In this document: positions 43,400 to 56,200 of the stretch, in pieces
Position numbering within the stretch: the first letter of the stretch is position 1
Layout of the letters: the number at the start of each line of letters is the position of its first letter
Source: Luzula sylvatica
Lineage: Eukaryota > Streptophyta > Magnoliopsida > Poales > Juncaceae
Direction: 5' to 3'
DNA: 64,000 nt
Assembly (NCBI GenBank): GCA_946800325.1
Contig: OX326956.1
Coordinates: 15,479,167-15,543,166 of the forward strand
Notes under the pieces: model-generated
Seen by the model: the letters and a program-made list of their open reading frames with translations, nothing else
What the model was told of the DNA's origin: nothing
Databases searched by the model: none
Position numbers and translations under genes: made by a program

Positions 43400-43558
43400 T
43401 GTTTTTTTTTTGTTTTTTTGAAAGAAACATAATCCACGAATCGTTGACATATTTGATTTCATATTTTTATTGATAATACCAACGGGACTCGAACCCATGA
43501 CCTATGGCATTTGTGCCAAGCACCTCACCACTAGGTCATGAGACCGTTGGTATCATCT
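43400..43558 (-). mobile_element. tRNA-derived SINE-like element
   Basis: Read on the minus strand it begins near GATACCAACGGTCTCATGAC. It has an A-box-like block (TAGTGGTGAGGTGCTTGG) and a perfect B-box (GGTTCGAGTCC) about 35 bp later, and ends in an A-rich tail (43404-43424 on the plus strand is T-rich). This order of polymerase III promoter followed by an A-rich end is the structure of plant SINEs. It is not a functional tRNA: the cloverleaf stems do not close. The target duplication is unclear. Confidence 0.6.
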
Positions 43559-43559
43559 A

Positions 43560-44770
43560 GCTTTGTTAAGTTTGAATTAATTATGACAAATTTCTCTTCC
43601 TAAACTACAAAACTCTACTAGCAACTATTTGAGGTGGGAAATGTAGCCCGAACCTGAAAAACCGTCTGACTCGTCCGAGATTCAATTCGTCCGCGATCCG
43701 AAAAATATAAAAAAGTCAAACGACCGAGCCTATCCGACCCGAATTCGAGAAATCCGACTCAGAATTGACACGGTGCATATATAATTCCAACTCGACTCGA
43801 CGAGAAATATGCGTTGTCCGAAATCCGATAAACTCGAAACTGACAATTCTGATCTCCACTGATTCAAATCAATTCAAAGTCTAAAATGATCATTCCTGTA
43901 CAAATTCTCTATTCCAAAATCAATAAAATATTTATTATCGATAGTTCTTTTTCACAAGTAAAACTCGTAAATATAATAATCATATCATATAAATCTTCAA
44001 TAACAAAATTAACATTTCAATATAACTTTCAAATTATAAAATTAATAAAATATTCATTACTGGGTTTTTTTTTCGCAAGTCAATAAATTCATAAAAATAA
44101 TAATCATTCCTAACGAATTACAAAATAATTATATTCATAACATGAACATAGCGAAAACAAATCATAATAAATGATAAACAAACAATGAATATTGTGAAAA
44201 CTAATCATAATAAATGATAAACATAGATTTTTTAGGACATTCATTGGAATTAAATAGCGATCACTCTTTGCTATCTTTGATAAACTGACAAAATTGACCT
44301 CTTCACTGCAATGTAATCTGATGTGAAAAAGAAATGAGATAAAAGAGATAATAAACTCAATACAGTATTAGTATTGTAGTCAAATTTCTTAGCTTTACAA
44401 TGATTTACTAGCTAATTTCATATTATTAATATTTTCTATTTGGATAATAAATTAATTGTATATCCAATATCTATACAAAATTAATTTATAGGATCACTCA
44501 AAAAGAACCCGACACGACCCGACCGAATTTCGAAAAATCCGAATTCCGAACGAACTTGCATCGGATTAAATTCGACATTAAGATTTAACCTGTTTGGATC
44601 TTCTCGAACTTCAAAATCCCGACCCAATTACTATATCAACTCGAATTTGATCCGACCAAAAATAATTCGAAAATAACTCATCCGGATCCGAACTGACTTA
44701 ACCCGAAGAGATCCGATCTCAAAATTAAATTATTACGAACCCACCGCATGGGTCTAGCTCGAAACCATCC
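43560..44770. other. Intergenic sequence with CCGACCCGA-rich ends
   Basis: The two outer parts (43640-43860 and 44490-44760) are rich in words such as CCGACCCGAATTC, and the middle is AT-rich. This resembles degenerate low-complexity transposon remnants common in plants, but inverted ends and target duplications could not be set. No gene is seen. Confidence 0.4.
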
Positions 44771-44773
44771 AAA

Positions 44774-45318
44774 CTAGGAATGTAAATGGCTTGGATAAAA
44801 TTCGAACCCGCGGATACTCGCCCCGAATGAGGCGGGTAATACCCATAAAAATACCTGCGGTTCGGATAATGTTCGAAAAAAGTACCTGCTCTGAGTTCGG
44901 GTCGGGTACGGAGATAAATTTTTATCTGCGGATATAAACTTTACCCGAATAATACCCGATCCGAACCCGAAAATATCCGAAAATACACAATAATATGAAT
45001 ATTTTGGATGTAATTGATTATTTATTTGTAATATATTCGGTTTTTTAGTGTATTTTGTCATGTTATTTGTTTTTATGTATTTGAAATTGTTGGTGATTTT
45101 ATCAATTTGATAACGTTTTTAGACCTTTTTTTATTTTTATTAGTAATTTTTGGATAACGGGTCCGGGTTCGGGTTCGGGTTCGGGTTCGGGTTCGGGTTC
45201 GGATATGATTTTTTACCCGCAAATATTTTTTTGTTCGATTTCGGATAATATCCGAAAATTCATGTTCGGATATAAAGAAAGTTTACTCAAACCTGACCAA
45301 CCCTATTGACATCTTTAA
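44774..45318. mobile_element. Foldback-like TIR element with (GGGTTC)n
   Basis: The left edge GAATGTAAATGGCTTGG and the reverse complement of the right edge GATGTCAATAGGGTTGG are related. Inside, a CCGAACCCGA-rich left arm (44870-44970) faces a GGGTTCGGGTTCGG right arm (45163-45205, six to seven GGGTTC units), so the element would fold back. It has no coding capacity. The hexamer is not the plant telomere repeat. Confidence 0.5.
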
Positions 45319-45319
45319 T

Positions 45320-45680
45320 CCAAACCCGCGTGTTTATCACCTCTAGCAAATATCAAATACCACGTGTGCCGGATATTATACAAAATAATTTTTAATATCA
45401 TTATATATTGAGGCCATATATCATGCCCCTCAAATTCCCCCACAATTTCCCAACAATAGTAATTCATGATTAATCCAATAATTAGTATTTTGAATTAACG
45501 ATTAATTTTTAATTATTTATTTTTAATTATTTAGAATTAATCATCAATTCATATGGACCTTAATTACATACTAAAATTGTAATAATCATTAATTACTCGT
45601 TAATCCACCACACTAATTATGAAATTAATTAGTGGGGGAGAATCTCACGAGAAATGGGGGGACAAAGTATAATTTCCCTT
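45320..45680. other. Intergenic AT-rich stretch
   Basis: AT-rich sequence with many AATTAAT runs between the foldback element and the start of duplication copy B. No gene is seen. Confidence 0.5.
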
Positions 45681-46491
45681 ATATATTTTAGGCTAACAAG
45701 TCCATTTAACTTAGCCCCCAGATTTCACCACACTCACTAACACACTTAATTGATTGACCATTCATTAATAAAAAATTAACATGAATTAACAATTTTTAGT
45801 CAATATAAATTAATAATTAATAATGTGTATCTTATTGATTATCATGTTTATTAAACTGTGTTAATTAAAATATGAAGGATGTGGCTGTGAAATTTGGGGA
45901 AAAGTATATTTTTCCTATTTATTTACCGTATAAAATCGGGTTACGTTTCTAAAATATAAATCCGATTCACATATTATCGGGCTTGCTTTTATAAGGAGAA
46001 AAGTTTCATCTATTTCGTTTAACGTCTGTTATATCTGTCCCTATATATTATCGGTTTGTACAAAGCATCGCCTCTTTATATCACTAAGCGGGAAAATACT
46101 CTCTGCACGCCATTATTTTCCAAGAAACAGAGACAAAGAAGAGTACGGAATTCTAGGGTTTTTAAGCGAAGCAAGAAGAAGAACAGAAGAGATCTCTGGT
46201 GCTCCACACCTTCTCGGTCGGATTGTTGTTCTTGACGCTGAAATCATCAAAAGATATCTCGATCTGTCAAGCAACAGATCCGTGAGGCAAATCCCGCCTC
46301 TCTTGATTGATTGTTCGTATCCATCTTCATCCCTCTAATTTTTCAAGATTATTTCTAGATCACCTTCTACTTAGTCGTTTAGATTCCTTTTCTCTTCTTT
46401 CTTGAGTACGAATCAAGAAATTTTCGTATAAAAATAAGTTTCTCTGTGACGATCCGATCTAACAGGTCTCTGATTTCGTTTGTAGTTAGCA

Positions 46492-47772
46492 ATGCCTCGT
46501 GGTAAAGTCAAATTTGAACTGATTGGCAACGTATCGAAACGCCGCGTTGCTTTCAAACAAAGAAAGACCTGCATTTTCAAAAAGGCCGAAGAGCTCTCTA
46601 TCCTATGCGGCGTGGACGTTTGCGCCATCGTCTATGACGGGCCGTCAGGTCCCACTCCAGAAGTCTTCTCGTCCTCTTCTGATGTACCGAGATTGTTATC
46701 TCGCTTCTCGAACATGTCAGAATAGAAAGCCGATAAAAACAAGACGAAACGGATCGCTCTGCAGCAGAAAGAAATCGCCGCTAAGAAAGCTGAGTTGGAG
46801 AAAATTGAAATGGAGAACAGAGAAATGGAGAAGAAACTTATGCTTGATGACTTGTTGACAGGAAGACTCGCTCTTTCTCAGCTAGGGTTTGAGGAGCGCA
46901 AATGTGTGGTGCAGATGGTAGATGCACAGCTCGAAAGGGTACACAGGAGACTTACTGAGCTTCGGCATGCTGATGTGGCAATTGATACGTTGCCAACATC
47001 GGTACGGGTACCTGTGCCTGCTGCTCCCTCATTTGGACACTCGAGTGAAATCGTGCAGTCCCAAGATTGGACATGGCCAGCTTCTTCTAGTGATGATTTT
47101 GCCCAATTATCAGACTTTTCTTTACCGGATATAGCGATTATTCAAGATGGACAATTATGCGACATTGTTGGGACATCGAGCGAGGTGTATAGTCCAGCTG
47201 GTTCAAGAGAGAGACTCGCAGAGCTTCTGTGTGCTGATGTGGCAACTGGTACTGTGCCAACATCGGTACCAGTACATGTACATGTATCTGCTGCTCCCTC
47301 ATTTGGACCCTTGAGTGAAATCGTGCAGTCCCAAGATTGGACTTGGCCAGCTTCTTCTAGTGACGAATTCGCCCAATTATCAGACTTTTCTGTACAGGAT
47401 ATAGCGATTATTCAAGATGGACAATGGTGCGACATTGTCTGGCCATTGAGCGAGGTGTGCAGTCCAGCTGGCTCAAGAGAAGAGCGGATCGTACAAGTTG
47501 TTCGTAAATGTTCAAACGGTTCAGAGCAAGAATTCATTGATATGGACAAATTATTCTTTGATTCGTTTGGATTGATTAGTGACTTGGATTCGATCGAGTC
47601 AGTCGATCCAGTGAGGCCTGGTGAGAATGTTCTAGAATCGGAGCCGTTGTTGGATTCGAGTGAGTTCGTAGAATGGTTCGGTAGCAATATGGAAGTGGAT
47701 GGTTTGCTCGGTGGGAATGAATATAACGGATGTGATGACTGGAGAGATAATCTCTCTTTCGCTGATTTTTAA
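46492..47772 (+). pseudogene. Second M-gamma MADS gene, one nonsense codon
   Basis: Collinear with the gene at 40549-41814, including leader, MADS domain and both C-terminal repeat units. A TAG at 46723-46725 follows RFSNMSE, where the sister gene has AAG. Past it the same frame stays open for 349 codons to the same C-terminus (WRDNLSFADF). The truncated product would be 77 residues, the MADS domain alone. One C-terminal stretch has a seven-residue insertion (VVRKCSNG region) relative to the sister. The lesion is either recent or the short MADS-only protein is tolerated. Confidence 0.88.
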
Positions 47773-47920
47773 AGTTTTATTATGTATCTATCTATAAATT
47801 GTTGGTGCTGCGAAATATTTGTTGAGTTTGTTTTGTAGTATATTTATAGTTTTAGGTGGTTTATACTATAGTATTAGTATGTATTATAAGTTGTTTACCC
47901 ATATCTGATTATAAGTTGAA

Positions 47921-49727
47921 TATCCCGATGGTGATGATTAAGGTGGACTTCTCGAAGGCGTTTGATAGTATCTCTTGGGGTTATCTCATTGCTCTTTTAC
48001 GAATCCAGAATTTTCCCGAGAAATGGGTAGTGGATTCGCAGTCTTCTCATTTCCTCGAGCTCGGGAATCCGTGTAAATGGCCTCCAAGACATTTTTCTTC
48101 CACCGCAAGGGCCTTCGTCAAGGTGATCCGTTGTCTCCCCTCCTCTTCAATCTTGCGATTGACTTGCTTCAATCTTTTCCATCTAATCTCTCCATCTTAT
48201 TCGCGGGTCACGCCACTTTAGCTCCGAGAGCACTACAATTCGCGGATGACACGATCATCTTCGTGCAAGCAACGCCACAAAACCTCAAACTTGTGGTAAA
48301 CGTCTTGGATCTCTTCTCCACTATTACCGGACTACGAATTAATCGTGGAAATTCTCAGTTGCCCCAAGAGGAGCCTTCCACTCAAATACTTTTTTTTTTG
48401 AAAGGAATACCGGTGGTATTCGAACTTGTATTAAAACGAAAGTTTTATACAATATAAAAAAAAAAAAAAAATATGTCGAACCAAAATCTACAATAAATTC
48501 AAGTGTCATCTCGCCTCCTCTTGTCCAAACGTAGCCAAAGTGTCGTCTATCAATTAGGGGTTACCTCTATCAATTAGGCGGACGAAACGAGTGTGCTTCA
48601 CTCCTTTAATCCAAAAAATGCACTCAAATACGTGTAAGGGTAAACTTCTATCTTCCAGGGGGCGTTTCCTACCTACTTCATGCAAGCTTTTGCGTAGCCG
48701 GCTTGGCTAATTAAACAAATGGAGGGTATTATGCGTAGTTTCTTGTGGCACGGAGATGCTAATTGCCATGGAGGGCATTGCCTCATGAATTGGGCTCGGG
48801 TGTGCATTCCTAAGCGGAATTGAGGGCTCGGGTTACTACTCAAAGAAACTCAAAACAAGGCAATCTTGATGAAAGCACTCTTCAAACTCCACACTCGCCT
48901 GACCTCACTTTGGTCCAACACAATCCGAGAACTCTACAATGCGATGGACTCAACATGCTTACCGAACCTAAATCAAGCCGAGATATATTTCTTCCTCAAA
49001 GACCTACTCCAATTGCTACCCTTCTTTAGCTCGTCAATACGGAGCCAACCCGGAGCTGTAGGTTCGTTTTGATGCTCGACCCCCCAGGGAGCTTTCACCA
49101 CATCATCGGCATACCGTGCTCTACGAAACCCCGGAGTCATCTCGGCATGGAATGAACTTCTATGGAAGCAAAAGTTTCCCACTAAGGTTCGTTTCTTCAT
49201 TTGGCTTCCTCTGAATAATCAGATTCTTACGGCGAAAAATCTTCAAAAACGCGGATGGCCGAATTGCGGAGGATGCGTACTTTGCGCACAACATGCGGAG
49301 GACATCAACCATCTATTACTCCTATGTCCCTATGCCAGGAGAGTTTTGGCACATCTCATATTCGGTCTCTGAGATCCTCACGCTATGGCTTAAACATCGA
49401 AGCCGGGGAGACAAAGTCCGCAACAGGGAATGGGGGGCGCTTTGGGCAGCCACCTTGTGGAATCTCTGGAAGGAACGAAACCGACGGATTTTTTTTCGCA
49501 CCAAGCCAGAGCTACGACCATCCTCGCATCGACAATCAAAGCTGAATCGCGACAGTGAGTTTTGCGGCCTCTGAATTACGACGATTTCTAGTTTTTGTTC
49601 TCTTTTTATTCCTAATTTTCTGAGGATGTTGTATGATTCTAATTCCTATGTGTAGCTACTCTCAATTTTATTATTTATACAAGTCCGAGGTCTGCCAATT
49701 GCCACCTCCTTCAAACAAACAAAAAAA
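47921..49727 (+). mobile_element. 5'-truncated, degenerate L1-type LINE
   Basis: The frame fragments follow the order of a plant LINE reverse transcriptase: IKVDFSKAFDSISW, then GLRQGDPLSPLLFNLAID, then the catalytic block FADDTIIF. After the nested insertion come IMRSFLWHGDANCHGGHC and the C-terminal zf-RVT motif (KVRFFIWLPL, CVLCAQHAEDINHLL). Several frameshifts and stops break it. The 5' half (endonuclease, ORF1) is missing. The 3' end is an A-rich tail (about 49715-49727). It lies downstream of the second MADS copy. Confidence 0.9.
48390..48620 (-). mobile_element. Short retroposon (SINE-like) nested in the LINE
   Basis: 231 bp flanked by the 11 bp direct repeat CACTCAAATAC (48379-48389 and 48621-48631). 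The plus strand starts with ten T, i.e. a poly(A) tail when read on the minus strand, and an internal (A)15 is present near 48458-48472. Target duplication plus A-tail indicates LINE-mediated retroposition. It splits the RT reading frame after PSTQI. A clear A-box/B-box pair was not found, so the SINE label is tentative. Confidence 0.7.
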
Positions 49728-50202
49728 TATTATGTACCGGTCTTACCTGGGAACTGGTAGGCCTTGACATCATACTAACGATTTATACATTACAATATGT
49801 AATATACGTTATTTTGTTGATATTTAATGATTTAGTAGAAGTTTGCTTCTCTGTTCACTTCTATTCAGGAGGAGGAATTAACGTGTTCACACAATTAGCT
49901 AAACATTTCGATGGGTATTGAGAAAATCACAATTTAGCTAGAATTACTTAGACGATTTCAAGGATATAATACAAGTACAAGCATTAAAAACTACATTAAA
50001 GAACTTCTTCAAAACCATTCCGATTTAAAGAATTTCAAATTCAACTTCAACAAATTAAAAACTACAAAGATGTAACCACGAGCATTCAAATTCTAGAGGG
50101 AAATAAAATAAAAATTATGTACAAATACTACTCCGCGCAGAACCATATACATAAAAATGTTAATACCAAGTTAGAAATTTATAAAAATAAAGCCGAATAA
50201 AT

Positions 50203-53200
50203 CAATGGTTGACGTCAGAAACCCCTGACGAGACGAGCCCATCTTCCCCAGGTTTAGTGATCGGAGCAGCGCCGCAAGATCTCGATACTGATTCAAACAG
50301 CTTCTCAATATCCGGTGCAACGCGTACACACGGCCGGCTCCAAAAGTTATACCTCGGATTCTGCAAGAATCAAAATATATAAACAAAAATGAACAAGAAG
50401 CACGATATAAAATAGATTAAATACCTTGATCATCTCGATAAAAGTGACGAGAAGGCCCCAAGGATGGGGGCGGTTAACAATCAGACGTTCTAGAAGCACC
50501 CTCGTTATTTGATCCTGAATCAACTCCTGTTTCAAAACACATAAAAATGGTTGGTGAAAAAAGACCAAAAAAAGGGGGTAATATAAAAGTGGGCGACTTA
50601 CAGTGGCGGCGTCGCCCCAGAGGTAAAGGAGGACAAAGGAGAAGTAATGGGTGTGATTATTGGGGAAACGAAGCTGGTTGCAAATGGCATTGACCACGTA
50701 ATAACGGCCCTCAGAATCTAGGTTCTTGACTAGGCTCTCGTATATATCCATTGTAGGAGGCGAGTTGAATATATCCAACGGGGTGTGAATCAATTGTTGT
50801 TGCTTGCTCTGAAGCTGCACTATCGCCTACATTCATTGTATTAGCTCAGTTTAATAATACTGAAATGACTGTTTTGCCCTCGGCGAATGAAAAAAATTAA
50901 TTACCTGCATGCCAATGTAAAGCACGAGGGAGTTTATCAGAGGAACGTTGTAGCGAGTGCCAGCTTTGCTCACTTCGCTTTGAGGGAGTAGTAATTTATG
51001 CTTCAATTCAGCTAAAAACGGAGAGTTTTCGTTCCTCATCTGAGTCGAAACAAAAAAGGTAAATATCATTTGAAGGAATAAATAATCATTTGAAATTTAA
51101 AAAATGAAAGTACCTGTAGATAATCGTCGATATCAGCCTTGAGCTGTTTGGCTTTGAGAGAAGCTTCCACGTCAGAGAGAATTCTCGGAGGGTTTAGGAT
51201 ATCGGGTAGCAAATCAATCTGCTATTACCACAAAAAAAAAGGGCACAGCTACAGTTAAGGGTTTAAATTTGATTTATATTTTCTAATAAAGAAACCAATA
51301 TTTCAGTAAAGTTAACCTTTAAATTAGGGGTAGATGGGTCTGGGAGCCTCATGTTTCGAGGAAACGCGCTCAGAATCAAGTTACGCAACTGAATGCAAGA
51401 GGTAGGGATCACGTCGCAAAAGCTAAAGTGGTAATCGCAGAGAAATTCGGGGAAATCGTGCAACAGAACAAGTAGCATCTTCAAAACTCCCTTGTATAGA
51501 AATATAACCTAAAATACGACCACGAAAATATAAGAAAAAAACAAATAAGACTGCGCTCTAAAATAAATCATGCAAAGGGGAGGAGGAAAAGAAACAAACT
51601 GGTGCAGGAATTTCTTTCTTCTTCAAAAAAACACAAAATATAAGAAAAACATAGGTAAAGAAACAAGTATTTGCTCTGATATAAATGATGCAAACAGGAG
51701 AGAGAAAAACAAACCGGTTCAGGAATATCTTTATTCTTCAAAAATGGTTCCAAGAACTTGAACAAATCAAGGAGCAAACGCTGAAAATATGGCCAGCCCT
51801 TGGGGGAATTGCAACCCAGAATTTTCGGCATGAAGTGTTTATGGCATAACAACTCGAGCCATGCATAACTAAACAAAACAAAACGCGTCAGAAATAAAGC
51901 ACGATGATATTGTACGGATGATAAATTGTAAATATTTCCAAACCTGAATCCTGGAACTCGTTGGGGTTGTAAAGCATGAAACACGTTCGCAAAACAAGTC
52001 AACACCTAAAAAGAAACATGCATTCAGTATGGTACGGTAAGGTATGATCTTGTATGGTATCTAAAGTTAATACCGTAAAGTTAGCAGCGTCGAGATCAGG
52101 AGAAACAATATCGGTAAGCCAGTTCGAAAATATCCTGAAATATGGTCTTGGATTAAACGCTGTTTTCTTCTCCTCGGCATCTTTCTGCATAACCTTAGCC
52201 GTAACAGATACGAGCTGAAAATACAACACAACACAGATTAGTCATGTCAACTAAAACAAATACATATCAAAGAATTCGCCTAGAAAATTAACCAACCTTC
52301 ATAAGGATAAAAGCTTTGCTCGGCATTTGATCCACAGAAGCATACTGAAAATGTACATCATGTAGAAATATAATAACCAAATTAGGTAAATCGTCAAGAA
52401 GTGCAAACAAACACCATACCTTAAGAATAACAATAGTAAGTTTGGTATATGAATCGAGTGGGAAATAGGAGATTGGAGGATTCGAATTTGCCGGGCTTTG
52501 CATTTGACCAGGAGAAACCTGTTCGTTCACGAGAGAATGCGCAACAGCTAATTCCTAAACGAACCAAACACATATGAAACATTAAGAAATACGCATGTAC
52601 TGTAAATAGGTCGAAATAAGAATAGTTGATGATGCGTACAGTGAGGACACGGAAGAAACGCTCGGTGATGTCATCGCCCTTGAGGAGGCCAGATTGTTGA
52701 AGCTGAGAGACGAAATGGTTGTATGCTACATCATTCACAACTGGAAGGTCGCATAGCTGGCACCACTCCGTGAATAACACCGCAGCCTGCAACAACAACA
52801 GATTGTTAGCTTTCTTGTGTTTGTGTTTATTAAAAGAAAAGAAAAAAGTAAAATTATTTACCTGATCTTGGAAACCAGCTGGATCGGGCAAGGAGATATC
52901 ACTCTCCTCCTTTACTAGCCGGCCCGAGATAATCTGTTATTCATAATTTCAAAAACAAAATGGATATAAATAATAGAGGATCAATTTTCAAATTTACAAT
53001 GATGAGAAAAATGACCTTTTTGTCCCTGGATTGCCTGGCCTTGTCTTCCTTGGGAGGGGCAGTATTATTCCTCACAATCTCAATTAGTTGCTGCAAGTAT
53101 TCAGGAGAACCTGGTCTATTCGCAATCTGAAAACAACAAAAGAACAAATTCATAAAATACTACTTCATTACGTAATCTAGAGAAGATTTGTCGTACCTTA

Positions 53201-56200
53201 GACAAAACATCAATGACATTAAATAGCTCGGAGATGAAAGAAACAGATTCTTGAGCAACCAAAGCCTGAACTAGCGAAATAGAAAATTCCGTGGCCGCTT
53301 CTGTAATAAAGGAGCATTATTTGTTTTACGAGTTTTAAATAATAAGACAAACTGAAGATAAGTTGGAACGAGAAGTATGTAGGAAACTTACTGTTTCTTC
53401 CACCATCAATAAGCTTAGCCAAATGGAGATTGTATTCTCCTAGATTCAGCAATTCAGAACGAATAAGGCCCATTGTGATCTCAACATTAAACTTCTTCTC
53501 TTCATCAGAGTACATCACCTAAATACAAATAATCGAATGATCGTATATAGAAAATTTTGAAAAAAATATATATATACAAAAATATAGATTATTTTAAAAA
53601 AATACCCAGCTAGTAAGCTCTTTAACAGCAAGTTTGCAAACATCGCGAATAGCAACCAGAACCGCCAGATAAGAGGCAACATGGACCCCGTTCGATGCAT
53701 TTTCATACAGGCTTCTGAATACCTGTCACAGACAAGTACATACGAAATTTAAAAAAGAAACACGAGTATTTCTATAAACAAGAAGGAAGAAGAAAGGGAG
53801 AACCTTCTGTGCCATGGCTAATGCAGCCTCGTCTCGGCTAACACATCTACGTATGATATCAGACACCTCAGCAACAACCGCCTACAAGAAAATTGATTTG
53901 AACAAATTTAATCTTCGAAAATTCAATCAAATAATTTTATCGAGTATCGATAATAAACCTGAATTTCTGTGTCCTTGGCTTCTTTGGCAATCAAGGCATC
54001 CAACTAAGAAACAAAATGAATTCTCAATTAACAAATCAGCAATTTTTATTTTTTCGGTTTGTATTTATTAAATGAAGTAGTATTCAAAAATTGTATACCT
54101 TTTGAGAAACATGCTGGTATCGTTCCAAAGCATCTCCAGTGCTCACAGATTCAGGTGTTATCGATCCCAATCGATCTGAAACTGATGTAGGTGTAGTCGG
54201 CACCGCAACCCCCAAATCCTGGTCCAAAATCACCACAAAAGTTAAAACAAAATGATTTACTGGTTTTACATAAGCGCGAGTCCAATTTACAAATCTTACT
54301 TTGCTAACAATAACACCCTCAGCAGCAGGGAGGACCTCAGGAGTAGATACTCTAACAGGAGCATCACTGTCACTGACTTGCGCCTCGTCCAAAGGAAGAT
54401 CTGACGGCTGAGATGAACCGATCGAGAAGGCCAACTGTGCAGGGCTTGGAGAGTAGGCTCTGGGGGGGCCAGAAGCACTAGGAGTGGAACTTGAAGCCGC
54501 CTGACTAGCGGGTCCACCACTTGGATTTGTCTGAGGTTGGGATTGCCATACATTAACGAAGTCCTACAAGAAGACGAGAAAATCCAAATGGTAAGAGATC
54601 GATCAAACTTGGATGCGTAAAAGTGTGGGGCGTGAATTGTGACAAAGCATACCTCGTATACACGGATTTGAGAATGGGAGTGTTGACCTGGCTTGGGACG
54701 AAGAGCCTCGGGGACTCGAGAAAATTGACCTTGAGAATATGCATATGCATCGTAGTAAGGCGAACCAGTTACTTCTCTTTGTTTCCTCACTTGTGCAATT
54801 CCTTGCCCTACTTCGCTATCTATCAAATCCACAGACTACACACACACACACACACACACACAATTTTATCAAATTTAGATCCTGTATTTAGCGTTGAGTA
54901 AATGTGATATACCTTGCGGGTAGCCACACTCTCAATCAATGCACAGCCAAGGTCAAGATGGTCAGTGGTAAGTATCTGAATGATTTGTTCATTGTTCTCA
55001 CTGTTCCCATTTACGTTCTGAAGCAAGGTTCTTACATGATTTGTCAAAGACACGCGTAATGGTTCCTGCAATTATCAACCATTCGTCAAATCACCCTATC
55101 TAATAAACCCTAAACCCCCAAAAGTACTAATATATGGATTTTAAAAAGACCTTGCAAGTGACATGGGCTAGACTCCCAGCCAGAGTGCCAACCATCAAAC
55201 GTGCAGCACGAGATATCACAGCATCATCAGGTTCCAAAGCATAATCCTGGGGAAATGAGAAGAACAAAACTGTTTAGATCTCGACTAAATATGCTAATAA
55301 AATAATGATAAAATGGTAACAAAAAAGGCACCTTGAGAATGAGCTCCTTAGTCGTGCGGCTAGCTATTGTAACACTCCTCTGAATAACGGGAGAAATGAT
55401 CTCTTTGACAGCTTTCTCCATAGCACTTTCAATAATCCTGAAAAACTTACATAAAAAATATGAATAAAAAGAAAATAGATTTACAATGAAGACAAAACTA
55501 GTGATAATTAATATTACTAGACCTGTTCAACGGAACTTGAGGGCCCACCAAAGAAGGGAGCTTTGGATTGATTCTGAAGTACGTCTCTGCACGCGGAAGA
55601 GCTTGCATGAGCTGCACAAAATAAAAACCAAAATTTATCATGTGTGCCCTGAAATTGTTATTTGGTGAAATGCAAGTGTTTCCCCTCCAAGAAAATCAAA
55701 CGAAGGGAAAGGAGGTGTATATTTGATATTTATATTAGAATGTAAATTAAGGGGAAAAAAAAAAAAGCGAAACCTGAGCGAGTGAAAAGGGATTAGAAGA
55801 TTGGGACGAAGAAGCTGCGGCCGTGATTTGAGGGAGGATGCCATGAGGGGTCGACATCTGTTCAGGCATTATAAGAGCTCCCAGCTTCTCTTCCTCCGCC
55901 ATCGAGTTAGAACTGAAGTGAATAGGTCCAGCGTACTAAATTGCGAAAAGAAAAAAAAAGAATAAATTAATCTAATCACAAATAAGTATAGCAATAGCAT
56001 ACAAACCCCATTAGTAGAAGATGAATGTACCTGATTCAGTATGTTTGTCGGAAGAGTAGGGCGAGAAGGAGTCATACTGCTGACATCAGGCGGGAGTTCT
56101 ACATGACTCGCTGCTGACATCATCGAAGAGGAGGAGACCTCAGGTATAACAATAGGCGGTACTGGCTGAGCAGGTGCGACGTCTTTGTTTGAGAAATCTG

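Larger units (their letters stand above)
45680..50130. repeat. Segmental duplication, copy B
   Basis: Direct-orientation match to 39772-43210. It contains the second MADS copy and the LINE, and ends at the 3' flank of NOT1. Because copy B is continuous with NOT1 and copy A carries only the NOT1 3'-flank remnant, copy B probably marks the ancestral position; this is inference. Confidence 0.82.

Noticed and set aside
43440..43560. A functional tRNA gene on the minus strand
   Set aside because: The promoter-like boxes are present, but the acceptor and other stems do not close and an A-rich tail follows.
45160..45210. GGGTTC hexamer run as an interstitial telomere
   Set aside because: The plant telomere unit is TTTAGGG; this hexamer belongs to a foldback-like element.
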